Source of the DNA: Methanospirillum lacunae
GTDB lineage: Archaea > Halobacteriota > Methanomicrobia > Methanomicrobiales > Methanospirillaceae
Assembly: GCF_046195335.1 (NCBI RefSeq)
Contig: NZ_CP176093.1
Length of the DNA: 64,000 nucleotides
Reading direction: 5' to 3' (one strand)
A model generated the notes under the pieces. That model made no database searches and had not been told where the DNA came from. It saw only the letters and a program-made list of their open reading frames with translations. Position numbers and translations under genes: made by a program. Shown piece by piece: positions 17,194 through 26,796 of this stretch. The stretch's first letter is position 1. Each line of letters opens with the position of its first letter.

Positions 17194-17918
17194 AGTAATC
17201 CATTCCGATTTTTCATGAGCATTTCTGCCATGTTCCAGTCATCTTCAGTGTCGATATCAACTCCATGATCCCAAGCTATCTCCCATCCGGTTTTGTTTTC
17301 GCAATGGAATGTCTTTTCGCGTCTTAATGCATCTGCAGAGATCCACCAGATAGCCCCAGTAGGACAAAATAACTCTGGAAGATCCTGACTTCTTTCTTTA
17401 ACTCTATCCTCAAAAATGGGATGCATCATTTTCCGACTATCTCTTTTCATTGCCCACCATGGATTTTGCCATCCATAATGGGTTATTGAAATTTGAGAAT
17501 CTGCATCCTCCGTTCTGAATTGTGTAAAACTATTTATTATATCCTCTTCAGTTCTTAAAGGGCAATTTGACATTAATTGGGCAATAAAATTAAATTTCGT
17601 TCCTTCAGGATCAATTTGATTTAAGGCATCTAATGTTACTTCTGATACTGGAGTATAATCATCAGCAAGAGAATGAGTACGGATAAACGGAATTTCAGCA
17701 CCAAATTGTTTTGAGACTTCTGCAATTTCTGGGTCATCCGTCGACACAATTACCTGCCTAAAGAGCCCTGATTTTAGAGCTGCCTGTATGGTGTATACAA
17801 TGATAGGAAGTCCACAAAAATCGAGGACATTTTTCCGAGGTATTCGTTTTGAACCTCCTCGAGCAGGAATGATTGCAAGACATGAAAAACGATTATTTCC
17901 TTTTTGATCCTTATACAT
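17190..17918 (-). CDS. CMP-nonulosonate cytidylyltransferase (NeuA/PseF/LegF-like)
   Basis: The 242-residue protein carries the NeuA signature AIIPARGGSKRIPRKN (about 15-30) and later IAQLMSNCPLRTEEDI. It activates a free nonulosonic acid with CTP. It is the first gene of the operon, with AAGGTG five bases before the ATG, giving a good ribosome binding site. Unlike the SpsF-type enzyme at 40625, this is a classic acylneuraminate cytidylyltransferase. The window thus holds two different cytidylyltransferases and two NeuB-like synthases. Confidence 0.9.
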   Translation of the reverse strand: MYKDQKGNNRFSCLAIIPARGGSKRIPRKNVLDFCGLPIIVYTIQAALKSGLFRQVIVSTDDPEIAEVSKQFGAEIPFIRTHSLADDYTPVSEVTLDALNQIDPEGTKFNFIAQLMSNCPLRTEEDIINSFTQFRTEDADSQISITHYGWQNPWWAMKRDSRKMMHPIFEDRVKERSQDLPELFCPTGAIWWISADALRREKTFHCENKTGWEIAWDHGVDIDTEDDWNMAEMLMKNRNGLL

Positions 17919-17997
17919 AGTTGCACCTTATATTAAAGAAACATTAAAGCATTGGTTTTTTATCCTAATATGAGATTCATATCACATTAAAATACTA

Positions 17998-20900
17998 TTA
18001 TATCGGCCCTGTTTCAATATTGCTTGTAAATATCGACACCGGTTCATTCTGAGTTGCTGGGCGAACATAGACCCAGTCAGCGGTCATGGTCCCTGCTTGA
18101 GCGAATAGAATTACTGAATTTGCGGATGTCGGGATGTTTTGTGATAACGTGGCAGATCCAACCCCATCAACGGAGAATTGGGCCGAATCGGTTCCCTTCC
18201 TCGAAACTTCATAGATGTGTGTTCCAGCCAAAGCACCAAGACTGACAGAACTTGGTGGAGATGGATTACGGGTTACAGCGTTAATCACCCCTCCGGTTGG
18301 ATATGCCCCATAAAACATAGTTCCGGATCCATCATCCGGTTTTACAAACCCTGCTATATTATATACTGATGAAGAAATCGTCCCTTTCATTCCCGTAGCA
18401 TTATTGATGTTGAATGTCTGTGTGCTGATGAGTAACCCACTCGAACTGAGTGTTACTACTGAGTTTGCTGTTGCTACACCCCCACTCTGTGTCCAGTTAG
18501 AATTGACTGAATTAAAATCATCAAAGAGGGTAAATACTGAACCTCCGCTCGATACTGAACTGGCTGTTGAGTTGCCATAGTACACATACAACTGGGCACC
18601 CCCTTTTGGCAGGGTTGGCAATTTTACCCAGACTGCAGCAGCAGTTGAATTTACTGATTCTATCCAGTATGAGAGATCGGTTCCGCTGACATCGGTAAAA
18701 CGAAGGTCACTAAAGTCAGCCTTCACATTAGTTCCTGCCTGAATAACCGGACCTGACTGCAAGGTTGTTCCATCACGGTATACTAGCAGACGAACAGGAT
18801 AGTTGGGAAGATCCATATCTGGAGACCCTGTTATTGTATGTAGTTTCCGGTAACTCCATCCTGATTTAAATGATGGAGGTTGAAGCACCTGGATCTGTGA
18901 GGTTGAACTGGATTTTCCGACACTGTTATTTACGGTCAGAATTACCGAATACGTACCTGGTGACGTAAAGGTATGAGTGGCATTCTGGGTTGTAATGTTC
19001 TGCGATAGATCTCCAAAATTCCACTGCCAGTCAGAATTACTCCCTGAAGATGTGTCATTGAATTGAACGGTAAGTGGTGCAAGTCCACTTGAAGGTGATG
19101 CTAAAAATGATGCAACAGGAGGGGTGGGATTGTATTCAGCCGTGTCAGTTGTCCTGGCCGACACTGGTTCATTCTGAGTTGCTGGGCGAACATAGACCCA
19201 GTCAGCGGTCATGGTCCCTGCTTGAGCGAATAGAATTACTGAATTTGCGGATGTCGGGATGTTTTGTGATAACGTGGCAGATCCAACCCCATCAACGGAG
19301 AATTGGGCCGAATCGGTTCCCTTCCTCGAAACTTCATAGATGTGTGTTCCAGCCAAAGCACCAAGGCTGACAGAACTTGGTGGAGATGGATTACGGGTTA
19401 CAGCGTTAATCACCCCTCCGGTTGGATATGCCCCATAAAACATAGTTCCGGATCCATCATCCGGTTTTACAAACCCTGCTATATTATATACTGATGAAGA
19501 AATCGTCCCTTTCATTCCCGTAGCATTATTGATGTTGAATGTCTGTGTGCTGATGAGTAACCCACTCGAACTGAGTGTTACTACTGAGTTTGCTGTTGCT
19601 ACACCCCCACTCTGTGTCCAGTTAGAATTGACTGAATTAAAATCATCAAAGAGGGTAAATACTGAACCTCCGCTCGATACTGAACTGGCTGTTGAGTTGC
19701 CATAGTACACATACAACTGGGCACCCCCTTTTGGCAGGGTTGGCAATTTTACCCAGACTGCAGCAGCAGTTGAATTTACTGATTCTATCCAGTATGAGAG
19801 ATCGGTTCCGCTGACATCGGTAAAACGAAGGTCACTAAAGTCAGCCTTCACATTAGTTCCTGCCTGAATAACCGGACCTGACTGCAAGGTTGTTCCATCA
19901 CGGTATACTAGCAGACGAACAGGATAGTTGGGAAGATCCATATCTGGAGACCCTGTTATTGTATGTAGTTTCCGGTAACTCCATCCTGATTTAAATGATG
20001 GAGGTTGAAGCACCTGGATCTGTGAGGTTGAACTGGATTTTCCGACACTGTTATTTACGGTCAGAATTACCGAATACGTACCTGGTGACGTAAAGGTATG
20101 AGTGGCATTCTGGGTTGTAATGTTCTGCGATAGATCTCCAAAATTCCACTGCCAGTCAGAATTACTCCCTGAAGATGTGTCATTGAATTGAACGGTAAGT
20201 GGTGCAAGTCCACTTGAAGGTGATGCTAAAAATGATGCAACAGGAGGGGTGGGATTGTATTCAGCCGTGTCAGTTGTCCTGGCCGACACTGGTTCATTCT
20301 GAGTTGCTGGGCGAACATAGACCCAGTCAGCGGTCATGGTCCCTGCTTGAGCGAATACAATTACTGAATTTGCGGATGTCGGGATGTTTTGTGATAACGT
20401 GGCAGATCCAACCCCATCAACGGAGAATTGGGCCGAATCGGTTCCCTTCCTCGAAACTTCATAGATGTGTGTTCCAGCCAAAGCACCAAGGCTGACAGAA
20501 CTTGGTGGAGATGGATTACGGGTTACAGCGTTAATCACCCCTCCGGTTGGATACGCCCCATAAAACATAGTTCCGGATCCATCATCCGGTTTCACAAACC
20601 CTGCTATATTATATACTGATGAAGAAATCGTCCCTTTCATTCCCGTAGCATTATTGATGTTGAATGTCTGTGTGCTGATGAGTAACCCACTCGAACTGAG
20701 TGTTACTACTGAGTTTGCTGTTGCTACACCCCCACTCTGTGTCCAGTTAGAATTGACTGAATTAAAATCATCAAAGAGGGTAAATACTGAACCTCCGCTC
20801 GATACTGAACTGGCTGTTGAGTTGCCATAGTACACATACAACTGGGCACCCCCTTTTGGCAGGGTTGGCAATTTTACCCAGACTGCAGCAGCAGTTGAAT

Positions 20901-23547
20901 TTACTGATTCTATCCAGTATGAGAGATCGGTTCCGCTGACATCGGTAAAACGAAGGTCACTAAAGTCAGCCTTCACATTAGTTCCTGCCTGAATAACCGG
21001 ACCTGACTGCAAGGTTGTTCCATCACGGTATACTAGCAGACGAACAGGATAGTTGGGAAGATCCATATCTGGAGACCCTGTTATTGTATGTAGTTTCCGG
21101 TAACTCCATCCTGATTTAAATGATGGAGGTTGAAGCACCTGGATCTGTGAGGTTGAACCGGATTTTCCGACACTGTTATTTACGGTCAGAATTACCGAAT
21201 ACGTACCTGGTGACGTAAAGGTATGAGTGGCATTCTGGGTTGTAATGTTCTGCGATAGATCTCCAAAATTCCACTGCCAGTCAGAATTACTCCCTGAAGA
21301 TGTGTCATTGAATTGAACGGTAAGTGGTGCAAGTCCACTTGAAGGTGATGCTAAAAATGATGCAACAGGAGGGGTGGGATTGTATTCAGCCGTGTCAGTT
21401 GTCCTGGCCGACACTGGTTCATTCTGAGTTGCTGGGCGAACATAGACCCAGTCAGCGGTCATGGTCCCTGCTTGAGCGAATAGAATTACTGAATTTGCGG
21501 ATGTCGGGATGTTTTGTGATAACGTGGCAGATCCAACCCCATCAACGGAGAATTGGGCCGAATCGGTTCCCTTCCTCGAAACTTCATAGATGTGTGTTCC
21601 AGCCAAAGCACCAAGACTGACAGAACTTGGTGGAGATGGATTACGGGTTACAGCGTTAATCACCCCTCCGGTTGGATACGCCCCATAAAACATAGTTCCG
21701 GATCCATCATCCGGTTTCACAAACCCTGCTATATTATATACTGATGAAGAAATCGTCCCTTTCATTCCCGTAGCATTATTGATGTTGAATGTCTGTGTGC
21801 TGATGAGTAACCCACTCGAACTGAGTGTTACTACTGAGTTTGCTGTTGCTACACCCCCACTCTGTGTCCAGTTAGAATTGACTGAATTAAAATCATCAAA
21901 GAGGGTAAATACTGAACCTCCGCTCGATACTGAACTGGCTGTTGAGTTGCCATAGTACACATACAACTGGGCACCCCCTTTTGGCAGGGTTGGCAATTTT
22001 ACCCAGACTGCAGCAGCAGTTGAATTTACTGATTCTATCCAGTATGAGAGATCGGTTCCGCTGACATCGGTAAAACGAAGGTCACTAAAGTCAGCCTTCA
22101 CATTAGTTCCTGCCTGAATAACCGGACCTGACTGCAAGGTTGTTCCATCACGGTATACTAGCAGACGAATAGGATAGTTGGGAAGATCCATATCTGGAGA
22201 CCCTGTTATTGTATGTAGTTTCCGGTAACTCCATCCTGATTTAAATGATGGAGGTTGAAGCACCTGGATCTGTGAGGTTGAACTGGATTTTCCGACACTG
22301 TTATTTACGGTCAGAATTACCGAATACGTACCTGGTGACGTAAAGGTATGAGTGGCATTCTGGGTTGTAATGTTCTGCGATAGATCTCCAAAATTCCACT
22401 GCCAGTCAGAATTACTCCCTGAAGATGTGTCATTGAATTGAACGGTAAGTGGTGCAAGTCCACTTGAAGGTGATGCTAAAAATGATGCAACCGGAGGGGT
22501 GGGATTGTATTCAGCCGTGTCAGTTGTCCTGGCCGACACCGGTTCATTCTGAGTTGCTGGGCGAACATAGACCCAGTCAGCGGTCATGGTCCCTGCTTGA
22601 GCGAATAGAATTACTGAATTTGCGGATGTCGGGATGTTTTGTGATAACGTGGCAGATCCAACCCCATCAACGGAGAATTGGGCCGAATCGGTTCCCTTCC
22701 TCGAAACTTCATAGATGTGTGTTCCAGCCAAAGCACCAAGACTGACAGAACTTGGTGGAGATGGATTACGGGTTACAGCGTTAATCACCCCTCCGGTTGG
22801 ATACGCCCCATAAAACATAGTTCCGGATCCATCATCCGGTTTCACAAACCCTGCTATATTATATACTGATGAAGAAATCGTCCCTTTCATTCCCGTAGCA
22901 TTATTGATGTTGAATGTCTGTGTGCTGATGAGTAACCCACTCGAACTGAGTGTTACTACTGAGTTTGCTGTTGCTACACCCCCACTCTGTGTCCAGTTAG
23001 AATTGACTGAATTAAAATCATCAAAGAGGGTAAATACTGAACCTCCGCTCGATACTGAACTGGCTGTTGAGTTGCCATAGTACACATACAACTGGGCACC
23101 CCCTTTTGGCAGGGTTGGCAATTTTACCCAGACTGCAGCAGCAGTTGAATTTACTGATTCTATCCAGTATGGCAGTATATTCCCAATAACGTCTGTAAAT
23201 CTGATATCTCGGTAATCAGAGGTAACATTTGTACCCACCTGAATCACGTTCCCTGACTGGGTAGTTATCCCATCGCGATAGATCTGGAGGCGGATAGGAT
23301 AGTTGGTTAAATCCCCATCTGGACTCCCACCAATAGCATGCAACTTCCGATAATTCCACCCGGACAGAAAAGCCGGTGCTCCACTGGCTACCGTCACTGT
23401 TCCGGTCGCAGAACTCGTATCCTTTATATTGATATCTCCTGAAACGGTATTATCAGCATGTACAGAAAGATTGCATCCTATAACTACTCCGATAAATATA
23501 CAAATTAATACAAAACCTTGGAATTTTCCAATCATATTAATTTCCAT
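17998..23547 (-). CDS. Secreted giant protein with five DUF2341 units and four PKD domains
   Basis: The 1849-residue protein starts with a signal peptide (hydrophobic residues about 9-24, possible lipobox-like VIGC before C25). The unit pattern is SGWxYRKLH...YPIRL...YWIESVN...VWVKLP...LYVYYGN (DUF2341) followed by a lectin-like stretch and a PKD domain (WNFGDLSQN). Units begin near residues 60, 435, 810, 1185 and 1560, a 375-residue period. The last unit lacks a PKD domain and the protein ends without a membrane anchor. The repeats are almost identical in DNA. DUF2341/PKD proteins are surface or adhesive proteins of methanogens. Two ATG starts lie 12 bases apart (23547 and 23535), and the second sits just behind the stop of the upstream pseudogene. 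Confidence 0.9.
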   Translation of the reverse strand: MEINMIGKFQGFVLICIFIGVVIGCNLSVHADNTVSGDINIKDTSSATGTVTVASGAPAFLSGWNYRKLHAIGGSPDGDLTNYPIRLQIYRDGITTQSGNVIQVGTNVTSDYRDIRFTDVIGNILPYWIESVNSTAAAVWVKLPTLPKGGAQLYVYYGNSTASSVSSGGSVFTLFDDFNSVNSNWTQSGGVATANSVVTLSSSGLLISTQTFNINNATGMKGTISSSVYNIAGFVKPDDGSGTMFYGAYPTGGVINAVTRNPSPPSSVSLGALAGTHIYEVSRKGTDSAQFSVDGVGSATLSQNIPTSANSVILFAQAGTMTADWVYVRPATQNEPVSARTTDTAEYNPTPPVASFLASPSSGLAPLTVQFNDTSSGSNSDWQWNFGDLSQNITTQNATHTFTSPGTYSVILTVNNSVGKSSSTSQIQVLQPPSFKSGWSYRKLHTITGSPDMDLPNYPIRLLVYRDGTTLQSGPVIQAGTNVKADFSDLRFTDVSGTDLSYWIESVNSTAAAVWVKLPTLPKGGAQLYVYYGNSTASSVSSGGSVFTLFDDFNSVNSNWTQSGGVATANSVVTLSSSGLLISTQTFNINNATGMKGTISSSVYNIAGFVKPDDGSGTMFYGAYPTGGVINAVTRNPSPPSSVSLGALAGTHIYEVSRKGTDSAQFSVDGVGSATLSQNIPTSANSVILFAQAGTMTADWVYVRPATQNEPVSARTTDTAEYNPTPPVASFLASPSSGLAPLTVQFNDTSSGSNSDWQWNFGDLSQNITTQNATHTFTSPGTYSVILTVNNSVGKSGSTSQIQVLQPPSFKSGWSYRKLHTITGSPDMDLPNYPVRLLVYRDGTTLQSGPVIQAGTNVKADFSDLRFTDVSGTDLSYWIESVNSTAAAVWVKLPTLPKGGAQLYVYYGNSTASSVSSGGSVFTLFDDFNSVNSNWTQSGGVATANSVVTLSSSGLLISTQTFNINNATGMKGTISSSVYNIAGFVKPDDGSGTMFYGAYPTGGVINAVTRNPSPPSSVSLGALAGTHIYEVSRKGTDSAQFSVDGVGSATLSQNIPTSANSVIVFAQAGTMTADWVYVRPATQNEPVSARTTDTAEYNPTPPVASFLASPSSGLAPLTVQFNDTSSGSNSDWQWNFGDLSQNITTQNATHTFTSPGTYSVILTVNNSVGKSSSTSQIQVLQPPSFKSGWSYRKLHTITGSPDMDLPNYPVRLLVYRDGTTLQSGPVIQAGTNVKADFSDLRFTDVSGTDLSYWIESVNSTAAAVWVKLPTLPKGGAQLYVYYGNSTASSVSSGGSVFTLFDDFNSVNSNWTQSGGVATANSVVTLSSSGLLISTQTFNINNATGMKGTISSSVYNIAGFVKPDDGSGTMFYGAYPTGGVINAVTRNPSPPSSVSLGALAGTHIYEVSRKGTDSAQFSVDGVGSATLSQNIPTSANSVILFAQAGTMTADWVYVRPATQNEPVSARTTDTAEYNPTPPVASFLASPSSGLAPLTVQFNDTSSGSNSDWQWNFGDLSQNITTQNATHTFTSPGTYSVILTVNNSVGKSSSTSQIQVLQPPSFKSGWSYRKLHTITGSPDMDLPNYPVRLLVYRDGTTLQSGPVIQAGTNVKADFSDLRFTDVSGTDLSYWIESVNSTAAAVWVKLPTLPKGGAQLYVYYGNSTASSVSSGGSVFTLFDDFNSVNSNWTQSGGVATANSVVTLSSSGLLISTQTFNINNATGMKGTISSSVYNIAGFVKPDDGSGTMFYGAYPTGGVINAVTRNPSPPSSVSLGALAGTHIYEVSRKGTDSAQFSVDGVGSATLSQNIPTSANSVILFAQAGTMTADWVYVRPATQNEPVSIFTSNIETGPI
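18034..23171. repeat. Tandem array of 1125-bp near-identical repeats, four full units and one partial
   Basis: Matching anchors recur every 1125 bp. Units run 18034-19158, 19159-20283, 20284-21408, 21409-22533 and 22534-23171 (partial). I found only about eight substitutions among them by eye, so pairs are over 99 percent identical. Beyond 23171 the first protein unit diverges strongly. The period is a multiple of three, so gain or loss of units keeps the reading frame. Confidence 0.95.
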
Positions 23548-24979
23548 TCCTTATGGCGAATTTTAGTGTATAATCGCTGACTATACTGCATGAATGAGTT
23601 GCATTGGACGATCCCTCGCCAAAATTCCATGCCCAACTCGAAAGGCTTTTATCTGAGGCATCATAAAAATTAACCCTCAAAGGTTTGAATATCGTTCCCG
23701 GAATGCTATAAAGGTTCGTAGTAATATTAGGAGTCATGGTAATCCCATAATCATGATTTCCCATCATCCATTGAAATTCGCACCCGAGACATTCCAGACT
23801 CCAGATGAGACCCCGGCAAGATTTAAGGAACCGGTTGATAAGTGAAGATGATGGTACCGCCACATTTTGTGCCGGAACTTGGAATATTCTTTTTGGGTCA
23901 GGTTAATTTTAGCCCTGAACAAAAAAAATGGTCTTGTTAGATTGGTAATCTGAACCACGGATCTTCGCATAGCGTTTGAAGGGGTTATGGATGACATCGT
24001 AAGCGTATATGTTGGTGGATTTATCATTTATGCAGCCCCATATCCGATATGATTAGATTCCGCGTATATTCTAAACTACCCTTTTTCACCTCAGCTGGTT
24101 CCTCATGAGTTTTTACATATCCGGGATGTATTCCCATTATTTGCCCCACGCCCACGAGTTCAACCGCGTGATTAACGTTTCCGGTGTATGAACTTGAATA
24201 AATCCCACCTATGTACACATCAAATGAACTCCAAACTCCCAGCCCAACAAAGATGGGTCCATTGATATATATGGCAAATTTAATCTGTTCTTTGGTTGGA
24301 ATTGATTGAATATGAATTTCCAACATTATTCCAGATTGAACCTGTTGAAGCCTTATGTGGGCATCAGAACCAAGATACTTAAATTAAGAATCTGTTCCGG
24401 TACATGGATAGGAAGTCTCAACTTTGGTCCCAACCCCTCCAGAGCTCCCGGTAGCACTGATAAAGTAATCAAGAAGTACCCACCCATCGCTGTATCCTTC
24501 TGACTGGACAATTCAACTGACAGATACTGTTCTGCAAAATTTTGACTTTAACTTGAATCCTGATATAATCGTTTCCAGTATGGTTCAAAAACCGCAGTCT
24601 CCGCCAATACCTAGCATGATCCACAGTTACTCTGCTCTTGAATTGGGGTGGTCCAGTTCCCATTATTTGATGGCCTGGTGAATGAAGAAGGGAGTGATTC
24701 CGCAGAAATTTCCAGAAGAGCACGTTTCTGGATCTCCTGTATACTATGTGGAGGAACAACCCCAAAGTGATGATCACATACTTCGGGAGTAAGATTAGAT
24801 AGAGAGATATGCCCTGCAATCCAACTTAAATTTACCTCTTTGTCATGGTATTCAACTAGTATCCCCTCCGCCTCTTTATTTATTGATAATGTTTCAACCA
24901 GTGATTCTGATGACTGGTTTGAAGAAATATTAGCACAGTGAGAACAAGTAATGGAATTTGTGGTTTGTGAAACATCCAC
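23537..24979 (-). pseudogene. Decayed papain-like (C1A) cysteine protease with C-terminal PKD domain
   Basis: The pieces line up with an archaeal secreted C1A protease but in three frames. The pro-region and active-site segment (IQEQSNCGSC, catalytic Cys at 24614-24616) is followed at once by TAG at 24611-24613 where the family has Trp. The frame shifts near 24500-24520 before DGWVLLDYFISA, and an in-frame stop follows PCTGTDS. The histidine segment NHAVELVG (His at 24168-24170) is intact. Another shift leads to NS-stop-GTS-stop-GEKG-stop-FRI with stops at 24103-24105, 24091-24093 and 24076-24078, where NSWGxSWGxxGYF is expected. The rest ends in a PKD domain (WAWNFGEGSS). It lies between an intact subtilase gene and the DUF2341 gene on the same strand. 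No ATG is seen at the 5' end, only GTG at 24979, so that end may be lost too. Confidence 0.88.
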
Positions 24980-25086
24980 AAATAGAGTAAAAAACGGATT
25001 TCTCTCTGATTTTTAGTCTTCTCTCTCCAAAACCCTCATTTATTGAATTTCATATTCGGTCTTGCCGATTTTAGCTTTATCGGGTT

Positions 25087-26796
25087 TTACCTCTGGACCG
25101 TAAGTGTAACCGGGTATGTACCAACATTGCTAAAGGTGTGAACCGGATTCTGTTGACCTGAAGTATTTCCATCCCCAAAGTTCCAGAGCCATGATGTGGG
25201 ATTACCTAAAGAAGCATCATAAAAATGCACAATCAATGGAAAAATTTGAGTTTCTGGAACTCCATAAAACCTTGCCTGCAAAGCAATTGCCATCCGGACT
25301 GTCTGATTTGCATTCACCCGTCCTCCTGTTACACACTTCCCGGAGAGCCCGGACTTCGTATCAACTCCGTTCATTATTGCCAACTTGGTTTGGGCCACCG
25401 TGTACCCGGAATTAACCGCTTTAACCAATGCTGCCAACCCCGCAACATGGGGCGTCGCCATTGAGGTCCCGGATTTATATCCATAACTCCCGGGAATCGT
25501 ACTATAGATACTCAATCCCGGAGCAGCTACATCTACTGTTGTGGGCCCATAGTTTGACCATGAGACTAGATTATCACTTGAATCTGTCATTGCCACTGAA
25601 ATAATATTTGCACAAGAAAGGCCGGCTGGTGAAAAAGTGTAACTGTCAATGTTCACCCCGTCATTTCCTGCTGCACACAAAAATATTGCATCAGAATACG
25701 TATTTATCGCAGATTGGAGCGCTGTATCCGTTCCGTAGCCTCCCCAGGAATTCGAAAATATTCTAACCCCTCGAGAATACCCCCAGGCAAATGCACTTAA
25801 TGCATCACTGGTGTATCCACTACCCCCTGAATTAAGAAATTTAAGGGGCATAATCTTTGAATTCCACGTGACTCCGGCTATTCCTACTCCGTTATTTCCA
25901 ATTGCAGCAATCGTTCCTGCACAATGGGTGCCATGCCCGTTATCATCCATTGGATTAGCATCATTATTTACAAAATCATACCCTGAAACACAGTTCGCGG
26001 CAAGATCGGGATGAGTATAATCAACACCGGTGTCAACAACCGCCACTGTCACACTTGATGAACCGGTAGAAACTGCCCAGGCATCAGGAGCAGCCATTTT
26101 TGGCATATCCCATTGATAACTATAGTAGGGATCATTTGGCCAACTTGCTGAAGAGGTTGAATTATTTCCCAGCACAACAATCATCATCTGGGACGACAAT
26201 GGTGGTGGAGAATTATTTGATGACATAAACCCCGAATCCCTCCTCTGACTCCGGTAGTTCGAAAAGTTATCAGTAACTAAAGTAACTGGCATCGCTTCTG
26301 AAGCATCAAAGGCTTGATAAATATAGTCCGGTTGAGCATATTCCACATTTGAATTATTCGAATAATATTGGATGGCTGTATCAACCGTTGTGTCGTTTGG
26401 TATCTTTACAAGCTGGATACCAGACAGGCCAAGGGTACTCTCATCAGCGAGAACAGTTGCCTGGATATTTGTATTAAGAGTCGCAGCAACCTGTGGTTCT
26501 CTCCCCATTGAAGAAATGCTATCTTTTTTATACTGCACAAGTACATGATCAGGAGCGTACGTTCTATTATAGGTTAGAGAATATACTAGTTGTGTCTGAT
26601 TATTTGTTGATAGTTGATCATTTTGACGATAATTTGATTGAATTATTACCTGTTCATTATGTGAAGAGATCTCTGCGGTCGATACTGAACTGGAATTATT
26701 AGTTATGTATTGTGGAGATGGAACTGGGTCCGCGAAGCATCCTAGAATCATTGTGATAAAGAAAAGAAGAGATATTTTTTTTAAGATCTGTTTCAT
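25087..26796 (-). CDS. Secreted subtilisin-like serine protease with C-terminal PKD domain
   Basis: The 569-residue protein starts with a signal peptide whose ILGC at 17-20 could be a lipobox. Residues about 80-160 (PDHVLVQYK to VEYAQPDYIY) are an inhibitor-type propeptide. The S8 domain has the full triad: D255 (VAVVDTGVDY), H288 (GHGTHCAGT) and S445 (SGTSMATPHVAG), plus the oxyanion Asn segment AGNDG. A PKD domain (LWNFGDGNTSG) fills the last about 65 residues and the protein stops directly after it, with no membrane anchor. It should act outside the cell, perhaps on surface proteins. A TATA-like element lies about 40 bp before the start. Its PKD resembles that of the adjacent pseudogene. 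Confidence 0.94.
   Translation of the reverse strand: MKQILKKISLLFFITMILGCFADPVPSPQYITNNSSSVSTAEISSHNEQVIIQSNYRQNDQLSTNNQTQLVYSLTYNRTYAPDHVLVQYKKDSISSMGREPQVAATLNTNIQATVLADESTLGLSGIQLVKIPNDTTVDTAIQYYSNNSNVEYAQPDYIYQAFDASEAMPVTLVTDNFSNYRSQRRDSGFMSSNNSPPPLSSQMMIVVLGNNSTSSASWPNDPYYSYQWDMPKMAAPDAWAVSTGSSSVTVAVVDTGVDYTHPDLAANCVSGYDFVNNDANPMDDNGHGTHCAGTIAAIGNNGVGIAGVTWNSKIMPLKFLNSGGSGYTSDALSAFAWGYSRGVRIFSNSWGGYGTDTALQSAINTYSDAIFLCAAGNDGVNIDSYTFSPAGLSCANIISVAMTDSSDNLVSWSNYGPTTVDVAAPGLSIYSTIPGSYGYKSGTSMATPHVAGLAALVKAVNSGYTVAQTKLAIMNGVDTKSGLSGKCVTGGRVNANQTVRMAIALQARFYGVPETQIFPLIVHFYDASLGNPTSWLWNFGDGNTSGQQNPVHTFSNVGTYPVTLTVQR

Noticed and set aside
19074..19370. A 98-residue open frame on the plus strand that recurs every 1125 bp in the repeat array
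   Set aside because: It is antisense to the repeat gene and simply repeats with it. It has no start signal or known domain.
24076..24616. Readthrough of TAG or TGA (pyrrolysine, selenocysteine or Trp recoding) in the cysteine protease
   Set aside because: The frame is also broken by shifts at two places, and both TAG and TGA occur, so ordinary gene decay is the simpler answer.
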